Origin: Myxococcales bacterium
Lineage (GTDB): Bacteria > Myxococcota > UBA727 > GCA-2721815
Length of the DNA: 64,000 nucleotides
NCBI GenBank assembly: GCA_002721815.1
Contig: PBLQ01000045.1
Span: 62,001-126,000, forward strand
Direction: 5' to 3'
In this document: in pieces, positions 9,141 to 20,100 of the stretch
How the letters are laid out: every line of letters starts with the position of its first letter
Numbering within the stretch: position 1 is the stretch's first letter
Notes under the pieces: model-generated
Told to the model about the DNA's origin: nothing
The model's input: only the letters and a program-made list of their open reading frames with translations
Databases searched by the model: none
Position numbers and translations under genes: made by a program

Positions 9141-11601
9141 CACAAATGTACCCTTCTTCGGTACGACAATCAGAGTCCTCATTACATGATTCCAAACAAA
9201 TAGAATACTCACAACCAAAACCTGAGGCACTCAGGCAAAAACAAACCCCTCCTTCGGGACAGGCCACACCCTGAGCACAAGAAGCAGTGCAATAACCACC
9301 ATCGAACACCAATTCGCAATAAAGATCAGCGCCGCATTGGTCATTCGACGCACACGCATCGCCCAATGCTCCCTCGCCCACAGCGGCGATGGGCTCTTCT
9401 TCCGGATCAAACCCTGGTGAAATGGTAAAGTCTGTCTCTTTGACCGTTTCGTCCGCCTTCACGGTTACCAATTCTCGTGAATCTAAAGCCGGGTAGACCC
9501 CAACCCCTTCATGGTCTTCGAGCGAGCCATCATCGTCGTCATCGGTGAGGCCAAGCACCAAATAGTCTCCAGGTGGTAAATTGAAAAGGTGGTAGTTATA
9601 ATCGGTCAGCGCTGTCGCTACCACCATTCGCGCCACAGTAAACGAACCATCTTCTTCCACCTTAAGCGCTCCCACCGTGGCCGCCCCCGCTTGGTTTAAA
9701 TATGCATCTGTCCACATTAGGTTCACCTGAAACGTGCGACCGTCTTGATAAACCATCAACAAATGCGCGGTATCTTTATCGGTGCCGCTTCTCTCAACCG
9801 TCACCGATAAATTTTTCTCCTCGTCGGGTGCCAAAATCAATTGTTCGGTGCTCAAATTCAACGCCTCTCGCCCAGAGCCCCCAGGGTAGATGGCCAGAGT
9901 GGTTTGCACATTGGAAATGTTTTTGATTCGAATTTCTGCATCGAGATCCATGCGACCCATGCGCACGAAAGAAGGACTCGCCACCGCGTACGGGTTGTCG
10001 AGACCGCCCTGCCAACCCACCACTGCTTTGGCCGCATTGACCATTCCCGACCCGCAACCTTCACAGTCTATGTTCGTATCAGCGGTGGAGCCAAGAAGTG
10101 TTCGGGCCTCATCTTGGGTCATGTCCGGATCTAACGACTTGAGCAACATGGCTACGCCTGCAACATGGGGTGCCGCCATTGACGTGCCCTGATAATAAGT
10201 CACAAAGTCTTTAACCGTAGACAAAACACCGTCAGGAAAGCCATCTCCGTCCATATCTTCTACCTGCTCTCCGCCTGGGGCTGACACATCCACCACGGTG
10301 CCACTGTTGGAATACGTGGCCCGTTGGGGACGCGCACGCCGACGACCATAGTTACCCACCGCTGCAACCGTGATGGCATCGGGCGCATTGGCTGGCGTAT
10401 ACTCCGCGGCATCAGCCCCTTCGTTGCCCGCAGCAACAATCACAATGGCATTGGCAGCAGTGGCCGCCAGCACCGCTTCATTCATGGTCTCTGATTCGCC
10501 TCGGCCCCCTAATGACATGTTGATCACGTGGGCAGGATTAGGGTTGGTGGTGACGCCGTCAACTTCATCACCGATGGCCCAATACAAACCACCTGCGATG
10601 TCGAAGAGAGAACCACCGCCACGTCCCAACGAACGAATGGCCAAGACCTGTCCAGCCCAAGCAACGCCCGCCACCATTTGGTCATTGTTGGTCTGCGCAG
10701 TCATGGTTCCGGCCACGTGTGTGCCATGATGGGTGTGACAGGAGGAGCCACAGGCACGATCCCCCACATCATCGCCATTATCATCGCGACCATCACCATC
10801 GCCAGCCACATCAGCATCATCGATCAGATCCACCGATCCGATAATCTTATTTTGAAGTTCTGGATGCTCCAAGAGCACCCCCGTATCGATAACGGCAGCG
10901 ATCACATCGTCGCCGCCCGTGGTCACCTCCCAAGCCGCTTCGAGATGCATGGCGCCATAATGCCATTGGTGTCGGTAAAAAGGGTCGTTGGGAACGTTCG
11001 CAATTTGTAAAACCCGGTTCACCTCAGCGTGACGCAAGCCCGTGAACAACTGGAGCTGTTGTGCCAAGTTCCATGTCTCCCAATTGCTGATGGTTTTGCC
11101 GCCCGCCAAAGAAAAATGAGCTAAACAGGATGTGTCCGTGTTGCACAGACCGATCGTGATTTCATATTCTCCCTCAAAAAATTCATCTAAACGTTGCTGC
11201 CACCGTTGTCTGTGACCACGTAAGGGGGATTCGCTGTTGAGAATGATTTCACCATCACGCCATCTTTCTTTTCCCAACAGCGCTGGGCTCACCCGGTTGG
11301 CATGGCTGACTGTGGGTTGTCGTGTTTTGTGTGCGGGCACCTCAGAAATTCGGTTTTGTTTGGCACGATGGGCCGCATAGCTCCGGGCCAACAATTGTCG
11401 AGCCGCATCAAAAGATGGATCTCTATTGACGTCTTGATACGAAGCAATGGTCGCACCGGCCACCGCCACATTTCCTTTAATTTGACCACGTGTTTCGTCA
11501 CTGCAGCTCGCATCTTCATCCGGATCGCACAATTGCAGCTCAATACAGCCCGTCCATACAAAGACCGCCAACGCCAATCCCAAAGTTAAAAATGGTTTCA
11601 T
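9109..11601 (-). CDS. Subtilisin-like (S8) serine protease, Cys-rich lipoprotein
   Basis: 830 residues. Signal peptide ends in VWTGC, a good lipobox. An N-terminal prodomain-like region precedes the catalytic domain: Asp in VIDTGV (about 239), His in HGTHVAG (about 295), Ser in GTSMAAP (about 474). Between Asp and His is an Asp/Gly-rich, calcium-loop-like stretch. After a beta-rich region come about 90 Cys-rich residues (CASNDQCG, CNEDSDCRTEEGYIC), a style common in myxobacterial secreted proteins. AAGGAG precedes the ATG at 11601; the in-frame GTG at 11607 overlaps that site and was rejected. It likely acts at the cell surface or outside the cell; substrate unknown. Confidence 0.9.
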   Translation of the reverse strand: MKPFLTLGLALAVFVWTGCIELQLCDPDEDASCSDETRGQIKGNVAVAGATIASYQDVNRDPSFDAARQLLARSYAAHRAKQNRISEVPAHKTRQPTVSHANRVSPALLGKERWRDGEIILNSESPLRGHRQRWQQRLDEFFEGEYEITIGLCNTDTSCLAHFSLAGGKTISNWETWNLAQQLQLFTGLRHAEVNRVLQIANVPNDPFYRHQWHYGAMHLEAAWEVTTGGDDVIAAVIDTGVLLEHPELQNKIIGSVDLIDDADVAGDGDGRDDNGDDVGDRACGSSCHTHHGTHVAGTMTAQTNNDQMVAGVAWAGQVLAIRSLGRGGGSLFDIAGGLYWAIGDEVDGVTTNPNPAHVINMSLGGRGESETMNEAVLAATAANAIVIVAAGNEGADAAEYTPANAPDAITVAAVGNYGRRRARPQRATYSNSGTVVDVSAPGGEQVEDMDGDGFPDGVLSTVKDFVTYYQGTSMAAPHVAGVAMLLKSLDPDMTQDEARTLLGSTADTNIDCEGCGSGMVNAAKAVVGWQGGLDNPYAVASPSFVRMGRMDLDAEIRIKNISNVQTTLAIYPGGSGREALNLSTEQLILAPDEEKNLSVTVERSGTDKDTAHLLMVYQDGRTFQVNLMWTDAYLNQAGAATVGALKVEEDGSFTVARMVVATALTDYNYHLFNLPPGDYLVLGLTDDDDDGSLEDHEGVGVYPALDSRELVTVKADETVKETDFTISPGFDPEEEPIAAVGEGALGDACASNDQCGADLYCELVFDGGYCTASCAQGVACPEGGVCFCLSASGFGCEYSICLESCNEDSDCRTEEGYICDADQTCYPEL

Positions 11602-11755
11602 ATTCACTCCTTAGATGCGGACCTACTTCAGACGCCAGAGCGCCTTCGTTTATGCATTTTAGCCCAAGCACTCCCACGGCCAAAAGAACTTTATTTCAGC
11701 GCCAGGTCTTGATGCCTGCCTCAAAACCAGTCATTCTTTGCACTCAGGAGACCTC

Positions 11756-12397
11756 ATGAGCAACGACCCACCCAACTTGGAACGGCTGAAAAAAGCACGA
11801 GAAGCAAATGATTTAGAGGAGTTAGAGGCGGCGTGCCGTGCGCTGCTCGCCGAAGGCATCGATGACATCACCGCTCATGAAGTTCAATATCAACTCGGGC
11901 TGTGCTTGCTTTGGCGCAAAGAAAATCTCGACGAAGCCATCACTCTTTTTGGGCAAGCTGCCAAACACCCATCCAAAGATGCGATCGCAACTGCCGCACG
12001 AACCAGCTTGGCCATATGCTTGTGGCACAACCAACAAAAAGCCAAAGCCATTTTTGAGCTGCGCAAAATGATACCCAAAGGCTGTCCCCCAAGTCAGTTC
12101 ACAGCCACCGCCCTCGACTTTTTGTACATGTTTTTGTGTGATTCGCAGGCGGACCCAAAGTCCATCCAGCAAACCCAGGCCCTTCGACTCACCCACATCA
12201 GCCATTTACATAAAGAAACCGAAGATGCGCAAGAGAAAGCCAATTGGGGTTTGCGGCTCGCGGTCGCATTGAGCGAAGTGGGAGATGGCCCATCCAAAGC
12301 ACGCGCCAAATCACTGTGCCAAGAGATCATGGGTCAAAAACCTCAAATTGATGCCACCACCGTCGAAAATGCGCAGACCCTGCTTCGCTCGCTTTAA
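11756..12397 (+). CDS. Small TPR protein
   Basis: 213 residues, cytoplasmic, no signal peptide. TPR-like helix pairs run through most of it (EVQYQLGLCLLWRKENLDEA, then TAARTSLAICLWHNQQKAKA), suggesting a protein-interaction scaffold. No enzyme motif is seen. AGGAG lies six bases before the ATG at 11756. It is first in a tight operon with recF (14 bp gap) and the thioesterase. The 154 bp before it also hold the 5' region of the divergent protease gene. Confidence 0.6.
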   Translation: MSNDPPNLERLKKAREANDLEELEAACRALLAEGIDDITAHEVQYQLGLCLLWRKENLDEAITLFGQAAKHPSKDAIATAARTSLAICLWHNQQKAKAIFELRKMIPKGCPPSQFTATALDFLYMFLCDSQADPKSIQQTQALRLTHISHLHKETEDAQEKANWGLRLAVALSEVGDGPSKARAKSLCQEIMGQKPQIDATTVENAQTLLRSL

Positions 12398-12411
12398 ATT
12401 GGAGCTTCTCT

Positions 12412-13548
12412 GTGCACATCCGCGCCCTCCGACTTCATCATTTCCGAAATTTGGAAGACGCCAGCATTGACTTTCATCCAAAGCTCAACATTTTTTGTGG
12501 CCTGAATGGTCAAGGCAAAACCAACCTGGTTGAAGCCATTAACATCGCGGCCACCCTCAAAACCTTTAAAAGTGGGATTCAAAATGCTGATCTCATCATG
12601 TGGGGACAACAGGCCGCATTCATCAAAGCAGATTTTGAAGAAGACGGACCCCTGCCTGTTGAAGTCTCCATTTCTGCGCAAGGCAAAAAAGCGAAAGTAT
12701 CCGGTAAAACCATTAAAGACGCAGCCGAACTCGGTAAAAGTCTGGCCACCGTCACCTTTGTGCCCGACGATCTTCAATTGGTTCAAGGCAGTCCACAGCG
12801 CCGAAGAAAGGCACTGGACCGATTTTGTTTTGGTATCAACCCTCGCTACGCGCAAATTTACCGCCGTTATGCACACGCCCTGGCGCATCGTAACCAGCTC
12901 CTCAAAGACCCGCACTGCAATCCGCAATCGCTCGCCGCATTTGATGAAACTTTGGTCATCACCGGGATTGAACTCATTCGCATGCGTCACATTGCCTCAG
13001 TGAACTGGGCCAGCGTTTTCAATTCTCACTTAAAAGCCCTGGTGGGAGATGCCTTCACGGCCCACATGAAATACCACGCCCAGGTATTTTCCGATCAAGA
13101 CTTAAATGAGGCCCCCGAAGATTGGATGCGCACTTTCTTTTTGAACAAACTCCAACAAAAAGCCGCTGAGGAGCGCAAGCGACGTACATCATTGGTGGGG
13201 CCACATTTGGACGATATTCTGTTCGACTTTTCTGGTCGCAGCGCCAGGCGGCTGGCATCGCAAGGACAAGCTCGGGCCATGGTCTTGGCCATGAAAATGG
13301 CTGAAGTGGAGGTGATCCAGCGCAAGCGTCAACAACCGCCATTACTGTTGCTCGACGATGTGATTTCGGAATTAGATGCCGAAAAAGCCAACAATTTACT
13401 GCAGCACATGGAAGCATTGACCACACAAACATTTATCACCACCACTGAGCTGTCTCCCGACTTGGCCAAATACAACGGCCAAGCTTTCAAACTTCAAAAT
13501 GGCAATATTGTAGAACAGCAATCTCTCCCCATGGCCCTCGAGGATTAA
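12412..13548 (+). CDS. recF: DNA replication and repair protein RecF
   Basis: 378 residues, normal length. Walker A GLNGQGKT at 30-37, SMC/ABC-like signature QGQARAMVLAMKMAE, Walker B LLLLDDVISELD starting near 311. The N-terminal LHHFRNLEDASIDF is typical of RecF. RecF binds gapped DNA in the cytoplasm and, with RecO and RecR, loads RecA. Start is GTG at 12412 after GGAG. It is unusual in place: rather than dnaA-dnaN-recF-gyrB it lies between a TPR gene and a thioesterase, and its stop abuts the next ATG (TAAATG). Confidence 0.93.
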   Translation: MHIRALRLHHFRNLEDASIDFHPKLNIFCGLNGQGKTNLVEAINIAATLKTFKSGIQNADLIMWGQQAAFIKADFEEDGPLPVEVSISAQGKKAKVSGKTIKDAAELGKSLATVTFVPDDLQLVQGSPQRRRKALDRFCFGINPRYAQIYRRYAHALAHRNQLLKDPHCNPQSLAAFDETLVITGIELIRMRHIASVNWASVFNSHLKALVGDAFTAHMKYHAQVFSDQDLNEAPEDWMRTFFLNKLQQKAAEERKRRTSLVGPHLDDILFDFSGRSARRLASQGQARAMVLAMKMAEVEVIQRKRQQPPLLLLDDVISELDAEKANNLLQHMEALTTQTFITTTELSPDLAKYNGQAFKLQNGNIVEQQSLPMALED

Positions 13549-13998
13549 ATGAATACGCTTAAAGGTTTGTTTCAAATTACTTTACCGGTACGCGGTTACG
13601 AAATCGATGTCTACGGTCACGTCAACAATGCGGTTTACCTTCAATGGCTAGAGCAAGCCCGATGGGACTGGTCCAGAACCCACAAAATGGGCATCGAACA
13701 CGAAGATGTTTTATCGGTGGTCCGTCATTTGGAACTGGATTTTCGCCACGAAGTACTTTTTGGTGATGTGGTTGAAATTACCCTTTGGCCACGTCAGCCC
13801 AAAAATACGTCCATGATCGTAGGCGCACAAATCAAAATTATCCAAAGTGATAAACCACAGCACGTGGGTCAAGTCGCGCTCAATGCACAAATGGTTTTGG
13901 CGACCATTCACAAACAAGGCGGCGGCAAGGCCCCATTGCCCCAAAGATGGCGAGATTTTTTCCCCGATAAAGACCCAGGACCGGCCCCCTTAGATTAA
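13549..13998 (+). CDS. Acyl-CoA thioesterase, hot-dog fold (YbgC/FadM type)
   Basis: 149 residues. The N-terminal motif D-x-x-G-H-V-N-N (Asp20, His24, Asn26-27), followed by Tyr30 and Glu35, is the 4-hydroxybenzoyl-CoA thioesterase/YbgC signature, with Asp as catalytic residue. The family hydrolyses acyl-CoA thioesters in the cytoplasm; the natural acyl group cannot be told from sequence. The ATG follows the recF stop with no gap, so translation is probably coupled. The gene ends in a TTAA that is also the stop of the convergent gene. Confidence 0.82.
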   Translation: MNTLKGLFQITLPVRGYEIDVYGHVNNAVYLQWLEQARWDWSRTHKMGIEHEDVLSVVRHLELDFRHEVLFGDVVEITLWPRQPKNTSMIVGAQIKIIQSDKPQHVGQVALNAQMVLATIHKQGGGKAPLPQRWRDFFPDKDPGPAPLD

Positions 13999-14990
13999 TT
14001 CTGCGCGCCCGAATAACGCACCACTGCGTGAGCGCGTGACAACACCGCATCAACCTCTTTCAATTCTCGCACCCAAACCACCCCGGGCGGTTCCGTTTGT
14101 GGCAAGACCACAGCGCTGCCCTTGGTGAGAATACTGCCCACATCTTTGGTGTTGTCCCCCCACTCTTGTTTCTCAATAATCCAAGGACGCAACGCCTTGC
14201 TCTTAAGCAACCATTTGCCATCAGCCTCAGTTAAATCGAACTCAGGATGTGTAAACCCCGCCGACAAATTGAGACTCAAGGCCTCGCCCTGGTCTTTGTG
14301 AGTGGTGAAAATCGCAATGTACTTACTGGAGTATTCCGCCAAATACCCTGACAAACTCATGGGCTCACCCACCATCGCTTCGGTTTTCAATTCCACCACC
14401 ACCGGCTTGCCCAGCAAACGCTCGAGCATGGGCTCCCAGGCATTCCCGGTAAAGCCGATGAGCTGATTGCCCATATTTTGCATGTTGCTTTTTTGGTTCT
14501 TGAACACGACGTTTGATTTTTGCATCTGGCCTAAAAAGAGAGACAGTGCCTGTCCAAAAGCGTCTTGGACTGTGCCCACCCAATTGCGCATGCCACGAAG
14601 GAACCGGCGCATGGGGCCCGGTCGAAAACGGGCAACCACTTGGTCTTCCCGTTGAATCTTTTCTGCTTGCGTGAGCTCACTGAATGTTCGCAATACGCCC
14701 ACAAAGTCGCCCAGCTCTTTTTCGTAAATGAGCACGCCGCTTTTCTGGGCCCCCAAGCGGGTAGCGTGGGGGTTATCAAATTGAACTTCGAGCCCTTGAG
14801 GGTACACACGAAGGTCCCCCCAAAAAACCTCACCACTGTTGCGAGTCAAGGTAACGTGAAAATCATCTAACAATTTTAGGCAACGGTCTTTTTGGCGACG
14901 CCCAATAACCGTACCGATAATCCCGGCGAGGAAAATAAAGGCCAAAGTGGCCCAAAACAAATCAGTAAAAAGGCTTGCACCTGCCTCCAT
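13995..14990 (-). CDS. Membrane-anchored protein of unknown function
   Basis: 331 residues. One N-terminal transmembrane helix (LFWATLAFIFLAGIIGTVIG) is followed by a charged cytoplasmic-type domain. The first part has a small beta-rich module (SGEVFWGDLRVYPQGLEV), the middle an amphipathic stretch, and the end another beta-rich module (VELKTEAMVGEPMSLSGYLA). I recognise no family. It follows the 5'-nucleotidase gene by 9 bp, with TAGGA spanning that stop as its ribosome site, so the two are co-transcribed. Confidence 0.6.
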   Translation of the reverse strand: MEAGASLFTDLFWATLAFIFLAGIIGTVIGRRQKDRCLKLLDDFHVTLTRNSGEVFWGDLRVYPQGLEVQFDNPHATRLGAQKSGVLIYEKELGDFVGVLRTFSELTQAEKIQREDQVVARFRPGPMRRFLRGMRNWVGTVQDAFGQALSLFLGQMQKSNVVFKNQKSNMQNMGNQLIGFTGNAWEPMLERLLGKPVVVELKTEAMVGEPMSLSGYLAEYSSKYIAIFTTHKDQGEALSLNLSAGFTHPEFDLTEADGKWLLKSKALRPWIIEKQEWGDNTKDVGSILTKGSAVVLPQTEPPGVVWVRELKEVDAVLSRAHAVVRYSGAQN

Positions 14991-14999
14991 GGGCGTGTC

Positions 15000-16889
15000 C
15001 TATTTTAAGATGGCTTCTTGGCGAAACATCAGGTTTTGGATGCGTTCATCATCCCGAACCGACGAATCGGCCATGGACAGACTCTTTTGCGACTTGAGTG
15101 ATGCAGCAATTAATTCCTGCTCGCGCCTTTCAAAAGTGTGGATCACGTTAGACAGCGCGGGGTAGCCATCGCCACCTTTGGCAAGAAAAGAAGGTGTGAT
15201 GAGCAGAAATGTTTTCTGACTCAAATCGGTTTGCTGAAAATCTTTTACTAAGATTTGGGATTCTTTTTTGCCGGTCAGAATAAGGGTTTTTACCCTGTTG
15301 CCGCTCTCTTTCTGTGGATCGAAAGCAAACTGAAAACCCGCAATTTGTGGGAAACGTCCCGCCGCAACGCCGAGGGCATAAGCAGCCACGCCGTGCTCTA
15401 CCCACGCCACCAGCTCTGCTCCGGTAACCAAGGCTGCCTTAATTTCATTGTTGAACCGGAATGCGTTCTGGACATCCAAGAGGGAAATATCCCCCGGGCC
15501 TTTCTTTACCAAAGGATTGGCAAGTGGCGGAACCCGTTTACCTAAAGGTCCAGGTTCAATATCTCCAATGGAGGCACGAATCCCACCACCGTTCACCAGG
15601 GACACCACGCCTTCGATGTCGCTCAATGCTTTGTCGTTTTGGAGTCGGTGACCAATGGCTTGGTAAACGTCGGCTGCAATGTTGCCTAGGTTTGTCTCTT
15701 CAGTGCGTATGGTTTGGCGTTCACCATTGAGATAAAAGTTGGTGGCGCCCACCACTTCTCCATCTAGCTCGATAATGCGGCTTTTTATTTTTGCCAGTTC
15801 TGCTTGGATATTTTCAGGAACGGGGGTGCTCGAATATTCAGCGGGCAGGTTAGCATCAGTGGCAACAATGCCGGTTTTATCTGAGACCCCAGTGAGTACG
15901 CCGTCCTCGTCAAAGGACACCAGCAGTCTCCCCAAATAGGTATACTCACGGCTGGTGTTGACCACCAACACTGGCGCTCCGTCTTTGCCGTTCACCCGTA
16001 TTGGGTAATCGCCTTTGCGGGTGTCACCGGACCGCAGACGGTCGGTCGCTTTCGCTAACAAACTGTCAGAGCCCCCGGCAAGGATGATATCGGCCCCTTG
16101 CAACTGGGACGCTAACTGTAACTCCAGCCGCAGCTGTTGCAGATGCGCCAAAACCACGATTTTATTGATGCCCTTTTCTTTCAAGCGATCTATCTCTGCC
16201 TGCGTATGCTCGAGCGCGGGGAGAATTTTCACGCCGCTGATGGCAGAAATGTCAGCCAGCTCTTCGGTGGTCACCCCAACGACGCCGATGGATTCGCCCC
16301 CCGCCTGTAAAATGATGCTGGGAAAGATTTTGTGAGGCGGACGGTCTTGCTCGAGTCCATTGGGCTCCCAAAAACCTGCCAAGATACTTTCCGAAAAATC
16401 TAAATTGCAGCTGAGCAGCGGAAAAGTCACACCGGGGTATTCTTTTTTACTTTTGATCAATTTGGAAAGTGCTTTTTCCCCCAAATCAAACTCGTGGTTT
16501 CCCAAGACAGAAGCCTGATAACCCACCAGGTTGGCCAGCTGAATATCGCCTTTTCCCCTCGTGGCATTGAAAAAAGGGCCCGGGATATAGAGATCGCCCG
16601 AGGATAAAACCAGCGTGTTGGGCTCTTGTGCCTTCAAAGTTTCGAGGGCTTGCATGAAGCGTGGCAAATCTTCGAAAATTCGAATGCCACTTTCTTGGTC
16701 TGAGTTGTGCAGAATTTGCAGCTGGTAAACCGGTGCCTTTGCGGAGAAAGCGACTTGTTGGCTTTGGTGCGGCAAAGGCAAGGATTCTAAACTTTTTGGA
16801 CTGATGGCAGGCGCGGACGCCTTTTGGGTGGCACACGCCATGAAGCAAGCCACCGCCAACCAGATCAAAATACGCGTATTTCTATTCAT
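15000..16889 (-). CDS. 5'-nucleotidase/metallophosphatase family lipoprotein with variant metal motifs
   Basis: 629 residues. Signal peptide ends in FMAC, a plausible lipobox. The metallophosphoesterase domain has LHNSDQESG where UshA-type enzymes have the first metal motif, then SSGDLY, LGNHEFDLG and VLAHLQQ, and AGGSDSLLA where GGHxH is usual. A 5'-nucleotidase C-terminal domain follows (NGGGIRASI, NNEIKAALVTG). The family hydrolyses nucleotides or UDP-sugars outside the cytoplasmic membrane. Changed first and last metal motifs suggest a separate subfamily rather than decay, because the rest is well kept. The frame runs to 17177, but ATG 16889 gives the signal peptide; its ribosome site is weak. 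Confidence 0.8.
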   Translation of the reverse strand: MNRNTRILIWLAVACFMACATQKASAPAISPKSLESLPLPHQSQQVAFSAKAPVYQLQILHNSDQESGIRIFEDLPRFMQALETLKAQEPNTLVLSSGDLYIPGPFFNATRGKGDIQLANLVGYQASVLGNHEFDLGEKALSKLIKSKKEYPGVTFPLLSCNLDFSESILAGFWEPNGLEQDRPPHKIFPSIILQAGGESIGVVGVTTEELADISAISGVKILPALEHTQAEIDRLKEKGINKIVVLAHLQQLRLELQLASQLQGADIILAGGSDSLLAKATDRLRSGDTRKGDYPIRVNGKDGAPVLVVNTSREYTYLGRLLVSFDEDGVLTGVSDKTGIVATDANLPAEYSSTPVPENIQAELAKIKSRIIELDGEVVGATNFYLNGERQTIRTEETNLGNIAADVYQAIGHRLQNDKALSDIEGVVSLVNGGGIRASIGDIEPGPLGKRVPPLANPLVKKGPGDISLLDVQNAFRFNNEIKAALVTGAELVAWVEHGVAAYALGVAAGRFPQIAGFQFAFDPQKESGNRVKTLILTGKKESQILVKDFQQTDLSQKTFLLITPSFLAKGGDGYPALSNVIHTFERREQELIAASLKSQKSLSMADSSVRDDERIQNLMFRQEAILK

Positions 16890-17115
16890 AGCTCCGTAGA
16901 TTAGTGCAAAACGTGGCGAAAGGCCAAGTGAGAAAAGAGCCATTTTATGTTCCGAGGCCCAATCGGATTCAGCATTGAACCGGTTCACGCCTCCCCTTTC
17001 CCCTTTTGTCCCAAATTTTGTGTTTTTTCGGGTGTTTTTAGCGCTCTGAGCCACAAATGGCCTTTTCTTTTCAGATGAATCGGGCATATCTTTCGCCACC
17101 AAAGAAGGAAAGCCA

Positions 17116-20100
17116 TTGAATCTAGAAGAGGCATTGAAAGAGCGAATTTTGGTGATTGATGGGGCCATGGGCACCATGATTCAGGGCTATAACCTCCAAG
17201 AGGAGGATTACCGGGGTAACCGTTTTTCCGACCATCCCAGTCCCCTCAAAGGGGCCAATGACCTTCTTTCCCTCACCCAACCCAAAATCATTCAAGATAT
17301 TCACGAAGCTTATTTACAGGCTGGCGCGGACATTATCGAAACCAACACCTTTAACGCCACCACCATTGCCATGGCGGATTACGACTTAGAGGCCATCGTC
17401 CCCGAGTTAAATCTTGCCGCGGCCAAGCTGGCCAAACAGGCCGCCGAAAAATTCACCACCCCTGAAAAGCCGCGTTTTGTGGCAGGTATCTTGGGCCCCA
17501 CCAATAAAACCGCTTCCCTGTCGCCCGATGTAGAAAATCCCGGCTACCGCAATGTGGATTTTGACACCTTGGTGGAAAGCTACACCCAACAGGCCAAAGC
17601 ACTCATCGATGGCGGCGTTGACTTTCTCATGGTGGAAACGGTTTTTGACACGCTCAATTGCAAATCCGCCCTTTTCGCCCTGCAGGCCTTGTTCGAAAAA
17701 GAGCAACTTGAAGTCCCGGTGGCCATTTCTGCCACCATCGTTGACGCCAGTGGTCGCCTCTTATCAGGTCAAACCTTAGAAGCTTTTTATAACGCCGTTT
17801 CCCATGTGCCTTTGATATCCATCGGGCTGAACTGTGCTTTGGGTGCAGACGAACTGCGTCCCTACGTCCAAGAGCTCTCCAAAATCTCAGCATTTCATAC
17901 CACCGCCCACCCCAACGCGGGGCTTCCCAATGAGCTGGGGGGGTACGATGAAACCCCAGAGAACATGGCGGAGACCGTTAAAGACTTTTTGGAAGCCGGT
18001 TGGCTCAATGCCGTTGGTGGTTGCTGTGGCACCAGCCCTGCCCACATTGAAGCGATTGCCGCCGTCGCCGCCCAATACAAACCTCGCCCGCTGCACAAAC
18101 CCCCGCCAGCCACACGACTGTCTGGCTTAGAGCCCCTCCAAATTGATTCCAAATCATTATTTGTGAACGTGGGGGAGCGTACCAACGTTACCGGATCCAA
18201 AAAATTCGCACGTCTCATTCGTGAAGGCCTTTTAGAGGAAGCCCTCGATGTCGCCCGCGATCAAGTGCGAAATGGCGCTCAAATCATCGATGTGAACATG
18301 GATGATGCCATGCTCGATGCCCAAGCCCTCATGGCAGAATTTTTACGACTCATCGCGTCCGATCCCGAAATCGCTCGGGTCCCAGTGATGATCGACTCCT
18401 CCAAATGGGAAGTGATTTGGGAAGGCTTAAAAAATGTGGCAGGCAAAGCGGTGGTCAACTCCATCTCCATGAAAGATGGTGAAGCGGCCTTCATCGAAAA
18501 AGCCAAACTCACGCGACAAATGGGCGCTGCCGTGGTGGTGATGGCCTTTGATGAAACCGGCCAAGCCGACACGTACGAGCGCAAAGTTGAAATCTGTACA
18601 CGCGCCTACAATATTCTCACCGAACAAGTGGGATTCCCCGCAACCGATATCATTTTTGACCCCAATATTTTTGCCGTGGCCACGGGTATTGAAAGCCATA
18701 ACGAGTACGCCATGGCATTTATTGAGGCCACCAAGAAGCTCAAACAAGACCTTCCCGGTATTCGCGTGAGCGGCGGGGTCTCCAATCTGAGCTTTTCTTT
18801 CCGGGGCAACAATCCGGTGCGCGAAGCCATGCACGCGGCATTTTTATACCATGCCATTCGCGCTGGCTTAGACATGGGTATCGTGAATGCGGGGCAATTG
18901 GCGGTGTATGAAGACATCCCTCAAGACCTCAAAGAGAAGATTGAAGATGTGTTGTTCAATCGCAAGCCAGAAGCCACCGATGCCCTCATCGAAGCCGCTC
19001 AAACCTTCAAAGGAGACGGTAAAAAAGTCGTCAAAGATGAAGCTTGGCGTTCAGAAGACGTGGAAGGGCGTTTGCGGCACGCACTGGTACAGGGCATTTT
19101 GGATCACATTGAGGCGGATACCGAAGAAGCCAGACAACAAGTGGACCACCCGCTGTCTGTGATCGAGGGCCCCTTGATGAGCGGCATGCAAATCGTTGGG
19201 GATTTATTTGGTGCCGGGAAAATGTTCTTGCCCCAAGTGGTCAAAAGTGCCCGGGTCATGAAAAAAGCCGTGGGCTATTTGGTGCCTTTCATCGAAGAAG
19301 CCAACGCCAGCGGCCCTGAAAAAACCATTACCAAGAAAAAGATCTTGATGGCCACAGTCAAAGGCGATGTGCACGACATTGGTAAGAACATTGTGAGTGT
19401 GGTGCTGCGGTGCAACAACTATGAAGTCATCGACTTGGGCGTGATGGTACCCGCACAAACCATCCTCAAAGAAGCCAAAGAGCACAATGTCGACATTATC
19501 GGCCTCAGCGGTTTGATCACCCCATCTTTGGACGAAATGGTCACCGTGGCCCAAGAAATGCAACGGTTGGATTTCAATGTGCCATTGCTGATCGGTGGTG
19601 CCACCACCTCTAAAATCCACACCGCGGTAAAAATCGATCCGAACTACGATGGCGCGGTGGTCTACGTCACCGATGCGTCGCGAAGTGTCAACGTGGTGTC
19701 GTCCCTGCTTAAAAATGGTGACCTTAAAACGCAAACCAAGGACACCTACGCCCAGTTGCGGCATAACTACGAACAAAGCCGACAGGAAATCCAACTGCTC
19801 TCTTTGGACCAAGCCCAAGCAAACAAAACGGCGATCGATTGGGACCAAGGCCCCTCTCCCAGTCCCTTAAAACCACAACGGCAAATTATCACGCCGCCGA
19901 TCACCGAACTGATCGAAACCATCGACTGGTCACCTTTTTTCGCCACCTGGGAAATGAAGGGGAAATACCCCAAGATTCTACAAGATCCAGTTAAAGGGCC
20001 TGAAGCGCAAAAACTGTTTGATGACGCCCAAACACTGCTCAAAAAATTAACCGACGAAAACATCATTCAAGCCAAGGGTGTGGTTGCCATCTATCCGGCC

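Noticed and set aside
12412-13548. Possible start of replication near recF
   Set aside because: No dnaA, dnaN or gyrB and no cluster of DnaA boxes was seen around it.
16890-17115. Cobalamin or SAM riboswitch before metH
   Set aside because: No B12-box or SAM-box core was recognisable by eye; a covariance search would be needed to exclude rarer classes.
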